Assembly: GCA_905397405.1 (NCBI GenBank)
Contig: CAJPVJ010000191.1
Location: 1 to 31,678, forward strand
Direction of reading: 5' to 3'
DNA length: 31,678 bases
DNA from: Oppiella nova
Lineage: Eukaryota; Arthropoda; Arachnida; Sarcoptiformes; Oppiidae
Every line of letters begins with the position of its first letter. The stretch's first letter is position 1. Position numbers and translations under genes: made by a program. Under the pieces are notes generated by a model. It made no database searches, was not told where the DNA came from, and was given only the letters and a program-made list of their open reading frames with translations. Below are positions 10,901-21,969 of this stretch, in pieces.

Positions 10901-13623
10901 ATGTTTCATGACTTCGATGTCCTCCATATCTCTGCTCATAACCATCGACGACAACATCTTCTCCTTCTCTGCAATCCATTGCTCGACTCCATCCGCTTCA
11001 CTGAACAGTTTGTAGAGTGAAATGGCGTCCAAAAGGCGTTGCTTTCGGAGTTTAGTCAATTCGAGCAGTTCTTTATAGCGGCGCTCAATCGTCGCAATCC
11101 TGTCCAACACCTCCGGGTCCTGTCTATCGGCTTCTCCTAAAGAGAGCGACTGTTCTTTGAGAGCGTCGATAACGGATGAGTAGCTCTTCAACTCCTCAGC
11201 GCTTTCATTGTGTTTCTTAAGCAAAGACTGTGCGTTGGCCTCATCGACGCCTACATCTTCACTGGAGACCAAACGCAACGTGTCTAACATCCAGGCGTCC
11301 ACATCATCCGCATCAGCAAAGAATTGGTGGAAATCGATGGCTTCGGTTAACCGCATAGTCCTCAACGCTTGGAGTTCCTTAAGGTTATCCCAAACGCTCA
11401 TAATTTCATGAATGCGTTGTTCAATGTTTTCGGCGCCAAAATGTCCGGCGTTTATGAGATCATCACCGACTCGGACGACAGCCATGAGTTGTTGTTCGTG
11501 AGCCGCCAACTCGTCCTCAAGAGCTCTATTCTTACTGATAAGCAAATGAACAGTTGTCAGATCGTGTCCTATCTCTGCAGAGGACAGGATCTGCTCCTTC
11601 TCCTTAATCCAAGCCTCCTCTTCAGACATATCCCAATAGAATTGCCACAACTTTCTCGACTCTTCCAGTCGACCTCTCCTATCAATGGCCAGTTGGACCA
11701 GTTCTGAATACGCCGCCTCTAATTGCTTAATGCGCTCGTCGACTATCTCTGGATCGCAGGGTCGGTAACCACTCGCAGATTCTTCACTAATAAAGTGCTG
11801 CAGATTATGGACGACTGTCTTAACTCTTTCGCCCAAAACATTGATGTCTGCTTCAACCAGACTGTGCTTTTGAAGCAGATCTTCGACACCCATTAAATGC
11901 TTTCCAAAGTCATCGGAGAGCAGACGAGCTTTTATTTCGTCCGTTGAGTCCAATATATAAACCATTTCCTGGAAGGACTGCTGCAAAGCCATCGACATTT
12001 CCAAACGGGTTCTTCTGTTTCGCAACAATTCCAACAAATAATTCCAAAGTCTTAGGACATTATCTTTACGGGAATTAATGCGGTCGATGTCGTGGTAATT
12101 CTCTGCCTCTAACTCGAGAGCCACTGCAACAACGGCTTGGACTCGCTCTTCATAAGCGAATATATCAGTCTCAATGGCCTCGTGTTTCTTAGCCGCCGCC
12201 TCCACTGCTGGCAAATCAAAGCCAAAGTTGTCTTGAGAGACGAGTCGTTGATTCTCACTGAGCCAGGTCTCCCTCATTCCTGCCTTACGATCGAACCGGG
12301 CGGCCAACTGTTCCAACTTCTCTTGGCGTATGAGCTCTTCTCTGAGGGCTAACTCGCGCTCGTGTTCAGCCTTTTCGAGTCGTTCCCACGCTTTGTTTAT
12401 ATCAGATATCATTTTACCTTCTTTTGGCAGATATGGCTTCTGATTGTTTGCTCGCATTTTGCTCTGAAGAGTGAACAAAAGGATTTCCAAATTTCCTTTT
12501 TCAATGAATTTCGGCGGCTTTTCAATGGTTCGGTAATTACTAAATGCAGACAATTGTTGCTGAACTCCATTCAAAGAATTGGAAAAATTTCTGTCAGAGA
12601 GGTCTTCAATAATCATTTCAATCCATTTCAGGAGCTCTGAAGTGAGGCTCTCGTACTCCTGCATCATCTTCTCGTTGTCCATCGCCTGTCCCACAACTTT
12701 GCCTATTCTCCTGCCCTGAACCGTCTCGGCCTTCATCTTCGAGAAGTAATGATAATAAGTGACGACATAAGTGATGATAGACTTCTCATCCGGATTATCG
12801 GTGAACACATCTTCAGCGTCTAAAAGTGTAGCCAAACCTAACTTTTCTTCTGCGACATTGAAGGCATTGTTGAGGTTATGGATTGCATTTGATTTCGAGA
12901 GTTTGTCGTATTGTATCAAATCTGGTCTGTGTTTATGAATGAGTGCATTGAAAGCCAGACCGTCTTTCCAACTGGAAGTGAAGTTCCGGACGTTCACACT
13001 GTTATAGCCGGCAGTCTTCATCTGACACCATAGCAACAGCGCATCCTTTGCCGATTTGGTCTCCTGATTGTCCACCTCTTCAATAGTGATATCTTGTATT
13101 TGAAAGCGCAATATAATGGTCCAAATGAGGCCCAGAGTAAGGCGAGGGTTGCCGTCGACGATGTCATGAGAGCCCAGATTCTCGAGATGGACCCTCTGTT
13201 CCCGTAACAGAAACTGCAGCGCTTTGTCCACATTCTCCAGACAATGGATTCTCATCTTTCCTTTGGTCGGCTTCTGGAGTCTCTCTCCCGAAAGGATTTC
13301 CAATAATTTGATTAAATTCTTGCCATCTCTCAGATCTGTGTATAAGTCAGTGATGCGACTGTTGGCGCGAACCAGATGCGAGTTAACCCACTTGCAGAAA
13401 GTCTTCTTCTGGACCGACTCTCTCTCATCTGTCCATTCAATCACACGATTAACCACCGATTCAATCACATCTACTCAATAACTCGTGTATTACCTGCCAA
13501 TGCCTTAATACGGGACCTCTCGAAGAGTCGGGAGGAGCTGTTGCCTCCGTCATAGTCGTAGTCCTCAATCTCCTGTTGGGTGACCGGATCCCATCGCACC
13601 GACACTCCGATATCAGTCGTCAT
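4901..13623 (-). CDS. beta-Spec: Conventional beta-spectrin (SPTBN type)
   Basis: Actin-crosslinking, ankyrin-binding subunit of the spectrin tetramer under the plasma membrane. Exons in transcript order: 13623-13494, 13428-10761, 10699-8510, 8447-7307, 7242-7138, 6417-6302, 6239-6181, 5918-5811, 5711-5598, 5421-5328 and 5270-4901. All borders are GT-AG and the phases agree, giving 2364 aa, close to the usual 2300-2400 and unlike the much longer beta-heavy form. The start MTTDI..RWDP is typical. CH1 spans about residues 47-154 ([11 protein letters not shown]) and CH2 about 168-276 ([18 protein letters not shown]). Spectrin repeats follow to about 2060 (e.g. [24 protein letters not shown]). 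A disordered linker precedes the PH domain at about 2218-2327 ([31 protein letters not shown]). The tail is basic ([11 protein letters not shown]). An acceptor just upstream (exon start 13641) suggests a spliced 5' UTR. The exons of 105, 108 and 114 nt keep the frame if skipped. Confidence 0.98.
6418..7137 (-). other. Largest beta-spectrin intron (720 bp)
   Basis: This intron separates the last spectrin-repeat exon (ends ...ALERLTT) from the linker exon that begins FELKEYKQQ. It is about ten times longer than most introns of the gene. I found no extra coding exon in it. A 60-codon frame at 6854-7036 on the + strand has no recognisable features and is judged chance. An unseen alternative exon or intronic regulatory element is possible. 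Confidence 0.75.
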
Positions 13624-13641
13624 CTCTAACACCAGCCGATG

Positions 13642-16600
13642 CTGTAATCAATACATTCAATACATATTATATAATCTATTATCAAATCATATATCGTTTG
13701 ACACTTTTGGCGCATTCAGACATCAATTCAAACCATTTCTGCTATAAATATGACACAAACTATACTATCATTGAGTCCTTGACTCCAAACACATCCCAAA
13801 CACTAAACTAATGATTAATTTCTCAAAATAACTGATCAAATGCTTTCAATTAGCAACTATTGATTGTAACTATTTTTGACTATATTTTAGTATATTTGAT
13901 AAACACACAAATATATTACATTTACTATAACTATAATATAATCAGAGTTTATGATAAATGAATGCAAAAGAGTGGTAAACCGGGAAGTGATTTATGAGAT
14001 CAGCCCTTCATTATCATTGGTATTAGTTATTCACAACTGAATTAATATCAATAAAACAGTTACTATTTTGCACATAAACTACCCGTCATTTGAGGCATTG
14101 AATGCAAACAAAATATAACAAATAGCGGTATAAATAGTGACTAAATTAAATTGATTTTCATTTACATGACAGTGAATTGAGTTTATTTAAAATACAGTTT
14201 CAATATAATTAGTGGTGAGGGTTGAGAGCACTGGTAGTATTTGAAACCACACCCGATATGAGACAAGTGTATGTTATGTAAGCAACAGTCACTTGTAAAT
14301 CACAGTTAACTCATTGACTATTAGTATTAATAGTAGAAGTAATTCAATGGACAGTGAATGCAATGCCTAACGAGTGGTCACTATTAGTATGGCTGAGAGT
14401 GTGAGCCGAGAGTGAAAGCCATGCATCGGTTGACGATTGCATTGAATTAATGCTAATTATAAGTGTCTAATAGTGTGTGCAGTGAACACACGGTTGGATC
14501 AGTTTCGTGGTGATAGTAGTAGTGAATGAATTGACAAACCTTTGGATTAGTGAGTAGTAGTAATCGTATGAATGGTGTGTTGTGTGAAAACCATTGAACA
14601 GACTATAGATTGGATGCAAAATACAATTGAATGAATTCGTGAGTCATTAAGCGATGGATTTAAATGTTATTAAAGCCAACACTTGGCTAACGAATAGCAC
14701 AGCACAACACCATTGCCTACAATACACTGAAACACTCACTCATTGACGCATTCGTGGATACAGTGATGGGCGCAACAAAAGCCGATGAACACATAGCTCT
14801 CGACAGCAGTGTATTGCGCATACAATACACTCATTGCATGGATGGGCGATGGGTGTGGTTCCCACTCATACCGTACAGTCCGTACAGTTAGCGCTGTAAC
14901 ACATCCAACACTATCTGTCCCTTCACTATATCTTACACTATATGATAGTCACTATACTCTATCATATTGTCTAATCACTTGTCAATACAATTAACAGATT
15001 GTCTTCATCCCAATCATTGATACAAACAATGCATTCATTCATACATTTAACACATTTGAAAGTGTCATTACTTTGCCTCACTTTCACTAAATTAACTTTC
15101 ACACAAACCAATGCAACAATTGATCAAGCACATTGCTATTCAGACCTCATATTTCACTTTAAACTTATTTATATAAATAAACATTTACAATCAATATATA
15201 TTCATTAGAAAAGTATTTAATCAAATATTTATATGTTTGAAAGTTAGTTCAATTAACAAGTAATGCAATTACTGACAGATTGAATATAGAAATGTGTCTG
15301 GTGAAATATTGAAAAGTTATATCCATCAACTTTAAGCGCATTCACTAAGTTATGCATTCAAATAGTTTGCAAAGTATTGGTCACCTGTGGGTCACAATTA
15401 TATTCATTATATTCATTCATAATAAAGTTTTATTCAATTATGTTTATACTATTATGAATATATTGAAAAATAACTGAATAGTTTTGTGGCTTACATTAAA
15501 CATATTACAGTATAGAGAATATTTATAAGATAGCGTATAATTGATTCAAACTTTGCAATCATAATAATATTGCAATTTGTCGAGAGAAGCGCTTATCATT
15601 GAATGCTATATTCACTGAATACCACAATACTGTACATTGCATTAGCTTAATGTCAAGTTGGATATGAAGTAGTTATAAATAAATTCTAATTTATTGCTTT
15701 TTAATTTATACAATGCACTCAAACACACATACTAATGTAATCTACAAACTCCTACTTTAAAAATAATATATTTGTTAAATATTTTTTGTTAATTAATAAA
15801 CTATTTACATTTAAAGATTAGTATAGTAATCACTAACGAGGTACCGTTAATGTATGATAATGTTCAGTATAAGTGTGTAAAATACTTTTAAATATTTTAT
15901 GTTCAGTAATATGTTATACAACTATTTGATAAGATCACTTTTACAAATATTGTCAAATTCTTGATCTACGCTATGTTTGTTGCATTCATTCACTAGTAGT
16001 AAAACGCTTTATATTTTAGTTGTAGACATAAGATATATGAACTACTGTACCTATAATTATTAGGAAATATTCCTAACAATAATGTGAAATAAATTAAAAA
16101 TAAAACGATTGCGATATTGAGTGAGTGGTGGCCCACAGATAACTAACAAGTACTGTAAGCATGAGATCATCAAATACTTGTGCTTACAATTCATATGAAT
16201 ACACATCTACTCAATCAACGAGTGCTCCAAACAATTAAATTGGAGTTTATTTGTATTGTAATGCCTTTGAAGTTGTGTTAAAACAATTTCCTTTTATTGT
16301 ATTTATTTAAATTGAATGCAAATCGTAAATACTGCTAACATGTATTAATTTTCATGTAACTGTAATAAGAATAATCTATTAATACTGTACGGTATATAAC
16401 TAATGATTATTAATACTAAAATGTAAACACGTTAAATAATATGAAAGGTATAATCCTTTCTTAGAACTGGTTATTTACTATACTGTATGGTTAATACTGT
16501 AGTAATGTACGGTAGTTATACAGTGTATTATAAATTACAAAGTAAATAGTTTTGTGTAGAGCTAATCATATCGTGTATTTCAACCTTTATTTACTACTTT

Positions 16601-17280
16601 TTAACTGTAACAGTGGAAAGTTATAAAAAGCATAAAGAACAATTTAAAAAGTTTGTCAAATATTCAATAATTTATTTTTTTCTGTTTTCAACAAATAGTA
16701 TTTAGTTTCCCGCAACTTTAAAAGAATTTTTAATCAAGGAATCCAAGCAAATTCTGTATATTATTCAATGACAATATAAAATTTAATACGGTTTAGCCTA
16801 TATAGAGGTCAAAGTTATTAATAATATCTTAAACTTGTTAATTGTTGTCAAATTTTGATGTGCCATTAACGTTAATTGTGCATTTTAATGTTATATTTAT
16901 TGATGACATCGATTTTTGTGTGTGAAATTACTTTGTATAAAACTAATGTATGCAAATGATATTTGTTTTTCGTATGAATTATGTAATATAAGAAATATGG
17001 GGTTTCTACTTTTTACTCGTGACTTAACTTATAAACAAACAATTGGACAATCACCACAATATCGAAATCAAAGTTAACAACCAATCACCAAAATTGTATC
17101 GTATTTTTTGACAACTAAAATTTCTACAAATGTACATACTATGTACTACATAGACTACTTCAATAAATTAAACACTTTTCTTTGCTAAACTATTATTATA
17201 ATAACAGACTATTAGTAATTACTAATTAGTATTTCTTAACAAATAACAGAAGTTTTTTTGGTAACTGAAGACACAATAAG
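13642..17280. other. Long AT-rich spacer, including a probable beta-spectrin 5' region
   Basis: I see no recognisable gene here. The stretch 14200-14970 is less AT-rich and contains short perfect inverted repeats: AGTGTATTG/CAATACACT at 14808-14831 and ATATGATAG/CTATCATAT at 14940-14967. As it lies upstream of beta-spectrin on its strand, it may hold the promoter or a noncoding first exon. I could not define a donor with confidence. From 15000 on, the sequence is very AT-rich with recurring TACTGTAC octamers and open frames that look random. Confidence 0.6.
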
Positions 17281-17300
17281 AATTGATAAGAATCACTGAT

Positions 17301-17390
17301 GCGGCACAAAGTACATAGGAATTTAACATGGTGACATACGCTTTGGCATGACCCCCTCCCCCTACCAGTGCGTATGTACTTTGTGCACGC
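17301..17390. repeat. Imperfect hairpin/terminal inverted repeat element (~90 bp)
   Basis: GCACAAAGTACATA at 17304-17317 is matched exactly by its reverse complement at 17373-17386. The arms extend three more pairs (GCG/CGC) past a one-base bulge. An inner ACATACGC at 17334-17341 also pairs with GCGTATGT at 17370-17377, so two alternative folds compete. The ~55-bp loop contains a C-rich run (17351-17362) that stands out in the AT-rich surroundings. It resembles a small MITE-like element or a structured RNA. No transposase is nearby. Confidence 0.55.
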
Positions 17391-17835
17391 TGCCTAATGA
17401 GTTTTACCTTGCTTACAGAAAAGTAAAGTGAAAGTAAAGTTCTCTGTAAAGTTGGTCTATTATGCTTTTTGATTTATGCATAACTGTAATGATAAATTTA
17501 TTTTCCTAATAATTCTTGATAACAACAAATTCATAGATTATAATCAATTTTATTTTTATAAATATTTGTAATTAATATTTAATAATTGCGTTAAACACAT
17601 GTATTGACCTAGATATATTAAATAATTAGTAGAATTAATTATATTTCCAACTCAATGGTGAATCTAAACTCTAAAAAATTCTATACAGAATAAAGATCCC
17701 TAAAAATAATAAATTGCAAAAATGTAATATTTTTACTAAAAGCAAAAAACTCAATACAAAATGTATAGACATTGAAACTAAATGTATATTTTAGGTATCA
17801 AGTAAAAGTTATTGATTTATTTATGCGGAACCATT

Positions 17836-18022
17836 ATGTCATTGGCATTAGTGGTCTTCCTATTGTTAATAGCCATTGAAAAGTATATAATTGAGTGCTT
17901 GTGTAATATATGATAGTCAGGCAATCCCTCAAATATGATCAGTTGATTGTTATTTCAGTCATACTTTGACTTTGGGATCGATTTTTGTCTCACGAGTCAG
18001 ACGACAGGTATATGTTATATGA
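17836..18022 (+). CDS. Candidate two-exon short secreted/membrane peptide (speculative)
   Basis: An ATG at 17836 begins a strongly hydrophobic, signal-peptide-like stretch, MSLALVVFLLLIAIE. A GT at 17883 (GAAAA|GTATAT) and a TTATTTCAG acceptor ending at 17958 would remove a 76-bp intron, the usual size in this genome. Spliced, the frame continues NHTLTLGSIFVSRVRRQVYVI and stops at 18020-18022, giving about 36 aa. AATAAA follows at 18029-18034. The dibasic RR could be a processing site. The second block (17959-18007) is also bounded by CAG|GTATAT, so it may instead be a small internal exon. I recognise no family. The arrangement could be chance. Confidence 0.2.
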
Positions 18023-19015
18023 GAAGTGAATAAACCCATTAAATAAGTCTATAAACGTATTTTAGTTTTAAATTTATTTGTTGTTCGCTTTTTATTAATA
18101 ATATTTATATGAATATAATTCACAAAAAATTTAAATATTATATTATTTAGTTTTAAACATTATATAATAGTAATCGTTATAATAAACATATTTAAGGCAC
18201 AGTTTAATAAGTGAAGAGTCGTTGTCTAGAGTTTAATTACGGATAACTTTGAATAAATGGATAACTGTTTAAATGACTGTCGAGTTAATAGATTTAGTTA
18301 TTTTCATATAAAAGACTTGTTATAACTTTGTATTCGTATGTCATATACTGAATTGGGTTCACTGTCCCACACTTTCTATCAATTATTCATAAAACAAAAT
18401 AGTTATCAAATCTAAAGTAAATTCAATTCAATTCTAAGCACTTTCTGTATGAATATTCGAGACTTTCATTGAAAACATTGCTTTTGACTTTTATAATGAC
18501 TTCAAAGAAAAACATTTCTGAAACCCTAATGTTAAGAATGTAACCAATGTTTGACAATTGAAGGTCAAAACAAATCATTGTAATCATTACAATGTAATGT
18601 AATCAGTGGTGGTATCTATAGCTTCCTATACATTATCATAACTATTAATATAACTTTTTATTGAGTATTGCATTGTTTGTAAAGATTTCGTGAATAAGTT
18701 AATTTAATTGCAAACATGTTTGACTGTTAATTATATTTGACATTTATTTGTACCAAACATTGGCAACAATTCTCCAATCAATCGCTCATCGAATTTCATT
18801 TACAAAATATGATGTTTTTGTAAATTAAATGAAAACTTAAAATAATTATGAGATTAACTATAAATTAAAACAAAGTTAATTAAACCTCATGATTGGCTTT
18901 AAGTTAACCTCAAACTCAAAACGGCATTCGAGTGGTCAAAACATTTGTTATAAATTTAAACCGTAACTAATGTTAATCGAGTTATACTTAAAATGGATTA
19001 GAAGTAATCCAAGCT
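18023..19015. other. AT-rich spacer downstream of kindlin
   Basis: This stretch probably contains the kindlin 3' UTR. On the minus strand AATAAA (TTTATT on +) occurs at 18743-18748 and 18658-18663 and could be the poly(A) signal. A perfect odd palindrome, CATTGTAATCATTACAATG, lies at 18576-18594. I see no coding exon. Confidence 0.6.
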
Positions 19016-21364
19016 CTAAATCCAACCGCCCGTTAGTTTATGAAACAGTTCCTCATTTAATGTCTGGTTTTGATCCTTGGATCGCATCGATAGGAATATA
19101 TAACCGCCGATGAATTCGTGTACTATTTTACAGTCGGCGCTCAGACAGGAAAAGGCCACGTCTTCCTCCTCGAACTGGACGAGCATTTGCTTCACCTCCC
19201 AGTTCACGTTCCACGCCTTCATCGTATTGTATCGCCACGTCTTGTTGTGGTCGCCGGTGTTGACGTCCATTCGCATCAGTCGATTGAACGCCACTCCAAG
19301 CAATTCCTGGCATTCATTCAATGTTTTAGAAATTGTCCGCAAATATATGAGCGTTTCAAGTAATATGAGATTCAATTGCAACTTATTATCGCTCATATTG
19401 TTATCACATTTCAATGAAAAACATATCAAATGTTAAATGAATTAATCATTAAATACTTCTCGTTTAGAAGTGGAAAACTTGACGACAAATAGAGAGATTC
19501 CGTAGTCGGGTAACGCCTGCCAGGCTTTGATGAAATGGAGTTTGGCTTCTGTTAGGGACAGACCCTTGACATTGGAGTGCGCGTCCAAAATACGTTGAGC
19601 CCACTGTCCATGACATTAACATTTCGTATTAATAATAATCAGGATAATTAAAGAGCAATAATCTCAGGCATACCTGTCGGCCGCCCTTTTTCCTTAAAAA
19701 TCTCGGAGCGATATAGTCGTCCGGGTTATCAATTTGATGGGAACTGACGGGTGCGGTGTATGAGGAGTGGGTCGGGTGTTGAAGACTCAAGAAGTTCATA
19801 ATTGATTTGACTTCACTGTCATAGGAGGAGTCAGCCATTGTTCTGCCTTTGGTGGCCAGTCGTGCGGCGGCCATCCATCTGGCGTACTGGTGCTCGGACT
19901 CGCATCTAATCCAATACTCTTGCATGCCCTCGTGATTGGGAACTTCTAATTTGATGCCATACTTGCCTTGACTCAGGTTCACATCGGGTGTAACCTCACA
20001 GCCCTTCATATTGATGACAAACGCCGCGTCATTACTACTCCGGTCTTCACTCGACTTATAAGCCGAAAGTCTGGTGTCTCTGAACACGAAGTATACTCTC
20101 TTAAAACTTTTCAGAGTAAACCTCTTGGGTTTCATAAATCGGAGATAATCTGCCAGTTCTGGGACATGAGTTATGTCACCGCCGATTGGTATGGCTGTCG
20201 GCGCGCCTTCTAATGATATCTGGAGGTCATCTAAAGCGGCGTCGATGTCATCGTCATTACGGGAGTTGTGTTTCTCGGGAAATGGATTATTGGTCTGAAT
20301 GGAGACCTGGAGCTGGAGTGCGGCGAAGAGCATCATCTCCTCTTCGGTGCAGTCGATCTCCTCCGAGAGGACAGCCCATCGCGCCTGAGCGTAGATTTGG
20401 TTGATTCTCGTGCCGTCGACCTTAGGGTTGATGTCGTAAAACGAAAAGAACTTATACTTGAGAAGCAATAAATCAAACTCTCGGACGTCCTGTTCGTAGA
20501 GAGAGAGCGAGGAGTCGAGCCAACCGGCGTTCAGGCGCGCCCTCTCCACCAACGACTTGGGTCTCAACAGAGTGTTCTTCGCCTCAAGCGTAGGCGTGAC
20601 CGGACTGGTGGCCAGTGATGGCGAAATCATTTCATTATTGTAGGCATAACTCGTGTCACTGACATAAGGGGTGTGAAGAGTTCCGTTGCCATTAGTCACG
20701 ACTCCATTTCCGTTTCGTACGGGAGTTGTCTTGTGATCATCAATGAAAGTGGGACTCGACTTCCCATCAGGTGTGCCAATGGCCGGCGCGGGACTCGCAT
20801 TATTCGGGACAATGGGTCCCATTGTGTCCCTCTGTCTCTGCAATGGACTGACACTCAGATGAGGAAAGTTTCGCTTGAGATGTGCGTTCACTAGAGGTCT
20901 GGCAAATGAGAGCTCTTCCGGATGTCTTATTCCCAAATCTTTGCACAATTGGACGACAGCTGTGAATGTCTTGACAGAGAAGTCAACCCTCGCGTCGATA
21001 TATCTCAAGTCAGGCATTTGGACGCGTAATGTCTTATGCATTGGCGTGAAGTATAGGACGGCGTCCGCCTGTACTCCGTACTGATCCAGAGTAGTCCGCG
21101 TCCGACTCAACCACATGTTCTTCGAGGGCCACCACAACGCGTGATCCGACCAATCGATGGCCACATCTGTCACACAATCGGTTAGATAATGACACAAATC
21201 AAAGACATGAGGCATTGAATACCGAGTTCTTCGACGAGTTTCAACATAACTCCGCCGACGTGCAGATCACCCTTCACTCGGAGAGTGCGGTCCACCTTGA
21301 GGTCCGTGACAAATATCTTGAGCTGCCACGAACCATCACCAACCAGATAGCCGTCTGATATCAT
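19016..21364 (-). CDS. FERMT: Kindlin/fermitin (integrin activator)
   Basis: FERM-family adaptor that binds beta-integrin tails with talin at adhesions. Four exons in transcript order, 21364-21223, 21166-19674, 19603-19457 and 19306-19016, with consistent phases give 690 aa, matching the ~680 of the family. F0 covers about residues 1-100 ([29 protein letters not shown]). F1 follows, with a loop at about 150-245 rich in Ser, Thr, Pro and Asn. F2 ([34 protein letters not shown]) is split by a PH domain at about 381-486 ([20 protein letters not shown]). F3/PTB lies at about 575-690, ending [19 protein letters not shown] and LTGGWI. The PH insertion within F2 excludes talin. Oddities are the lysine-poor F1 loop and Ala625-Trp626 where vertebrate kindlins have Gln-Trp. 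The gene faces away from the Syt14-like gene. The paralogue cannot be assigned from sequence alone. Confidence 0.97.
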
Positions 21365-21945
21365 GCTTACAACTGTGGTCTCGCGGTATCAACACATCAA
21401 CCAAATGGTAAGAAAGTCTTAAGAGGACAACAAATGGTGCGTTTGTGCGACAAGTTTGGCGAATGGGATAATGGGGTCACCACTCACTGGCTAACACTTC
21501 ACAGGCTGTCATCTCTTGGGATGTGTTGACTGTGTGGGCGATAATGTACTGACACTACTGTATAGGCGTGCAGTGTTATTCATATACAGTGTATGTAGTG
21601 TTGTATTCATTCAATGCTAATAATGTCGACTCCTTTAAAGGAAAGCAAACACTCAACTAATTTGGGCACAAATTTCCACTCAAATGCTCGCACTCTTGAA
21701 ACTAATGCCATCACTCGGTGCCACTCTTCATGAATTCACTCCATTCGTTACCATTAGATGTATCAACAGATTATCACAATTCACTAAACATTATCACTCA
21801 TTATCCATATGATTACGTCTAATCTTATCAAGATGCATTTGTTTTATAAGATGTATTCGTGATTTGCGTTTGAGCCCCTTAAAACCCACCCTACTGCAAT
21901 GTATGTTCTGGTGATCAACCATCTAATTTACATTACACTTATAGA

Positions 21946-21969
21946 GTACAGTACAGTATAGTACAGTAC
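21946..21969. repeat. Clustered GTACAGTA octamers
   Basis: Three copies of GTACAGTA occur at 21946-21953, 21951-21958 (overlapping) and 21961-21968. The reverse complement, TACTGTAC, recurs singly elsewhere in noncoding DNA at 15628, 16043, 16383 and 22923. Function unknown. Confidence 0.7.

Noticed and set aside
13642-19015. tRNA, rRNA or viral/transposon genes in the long spacer
   Set aside because: I saw no convincing T-loop/acceptor pairing, no rRNA-like conserved blocks, and no integrase, transposase or polymerase motif. Frames are short and AT-driven.
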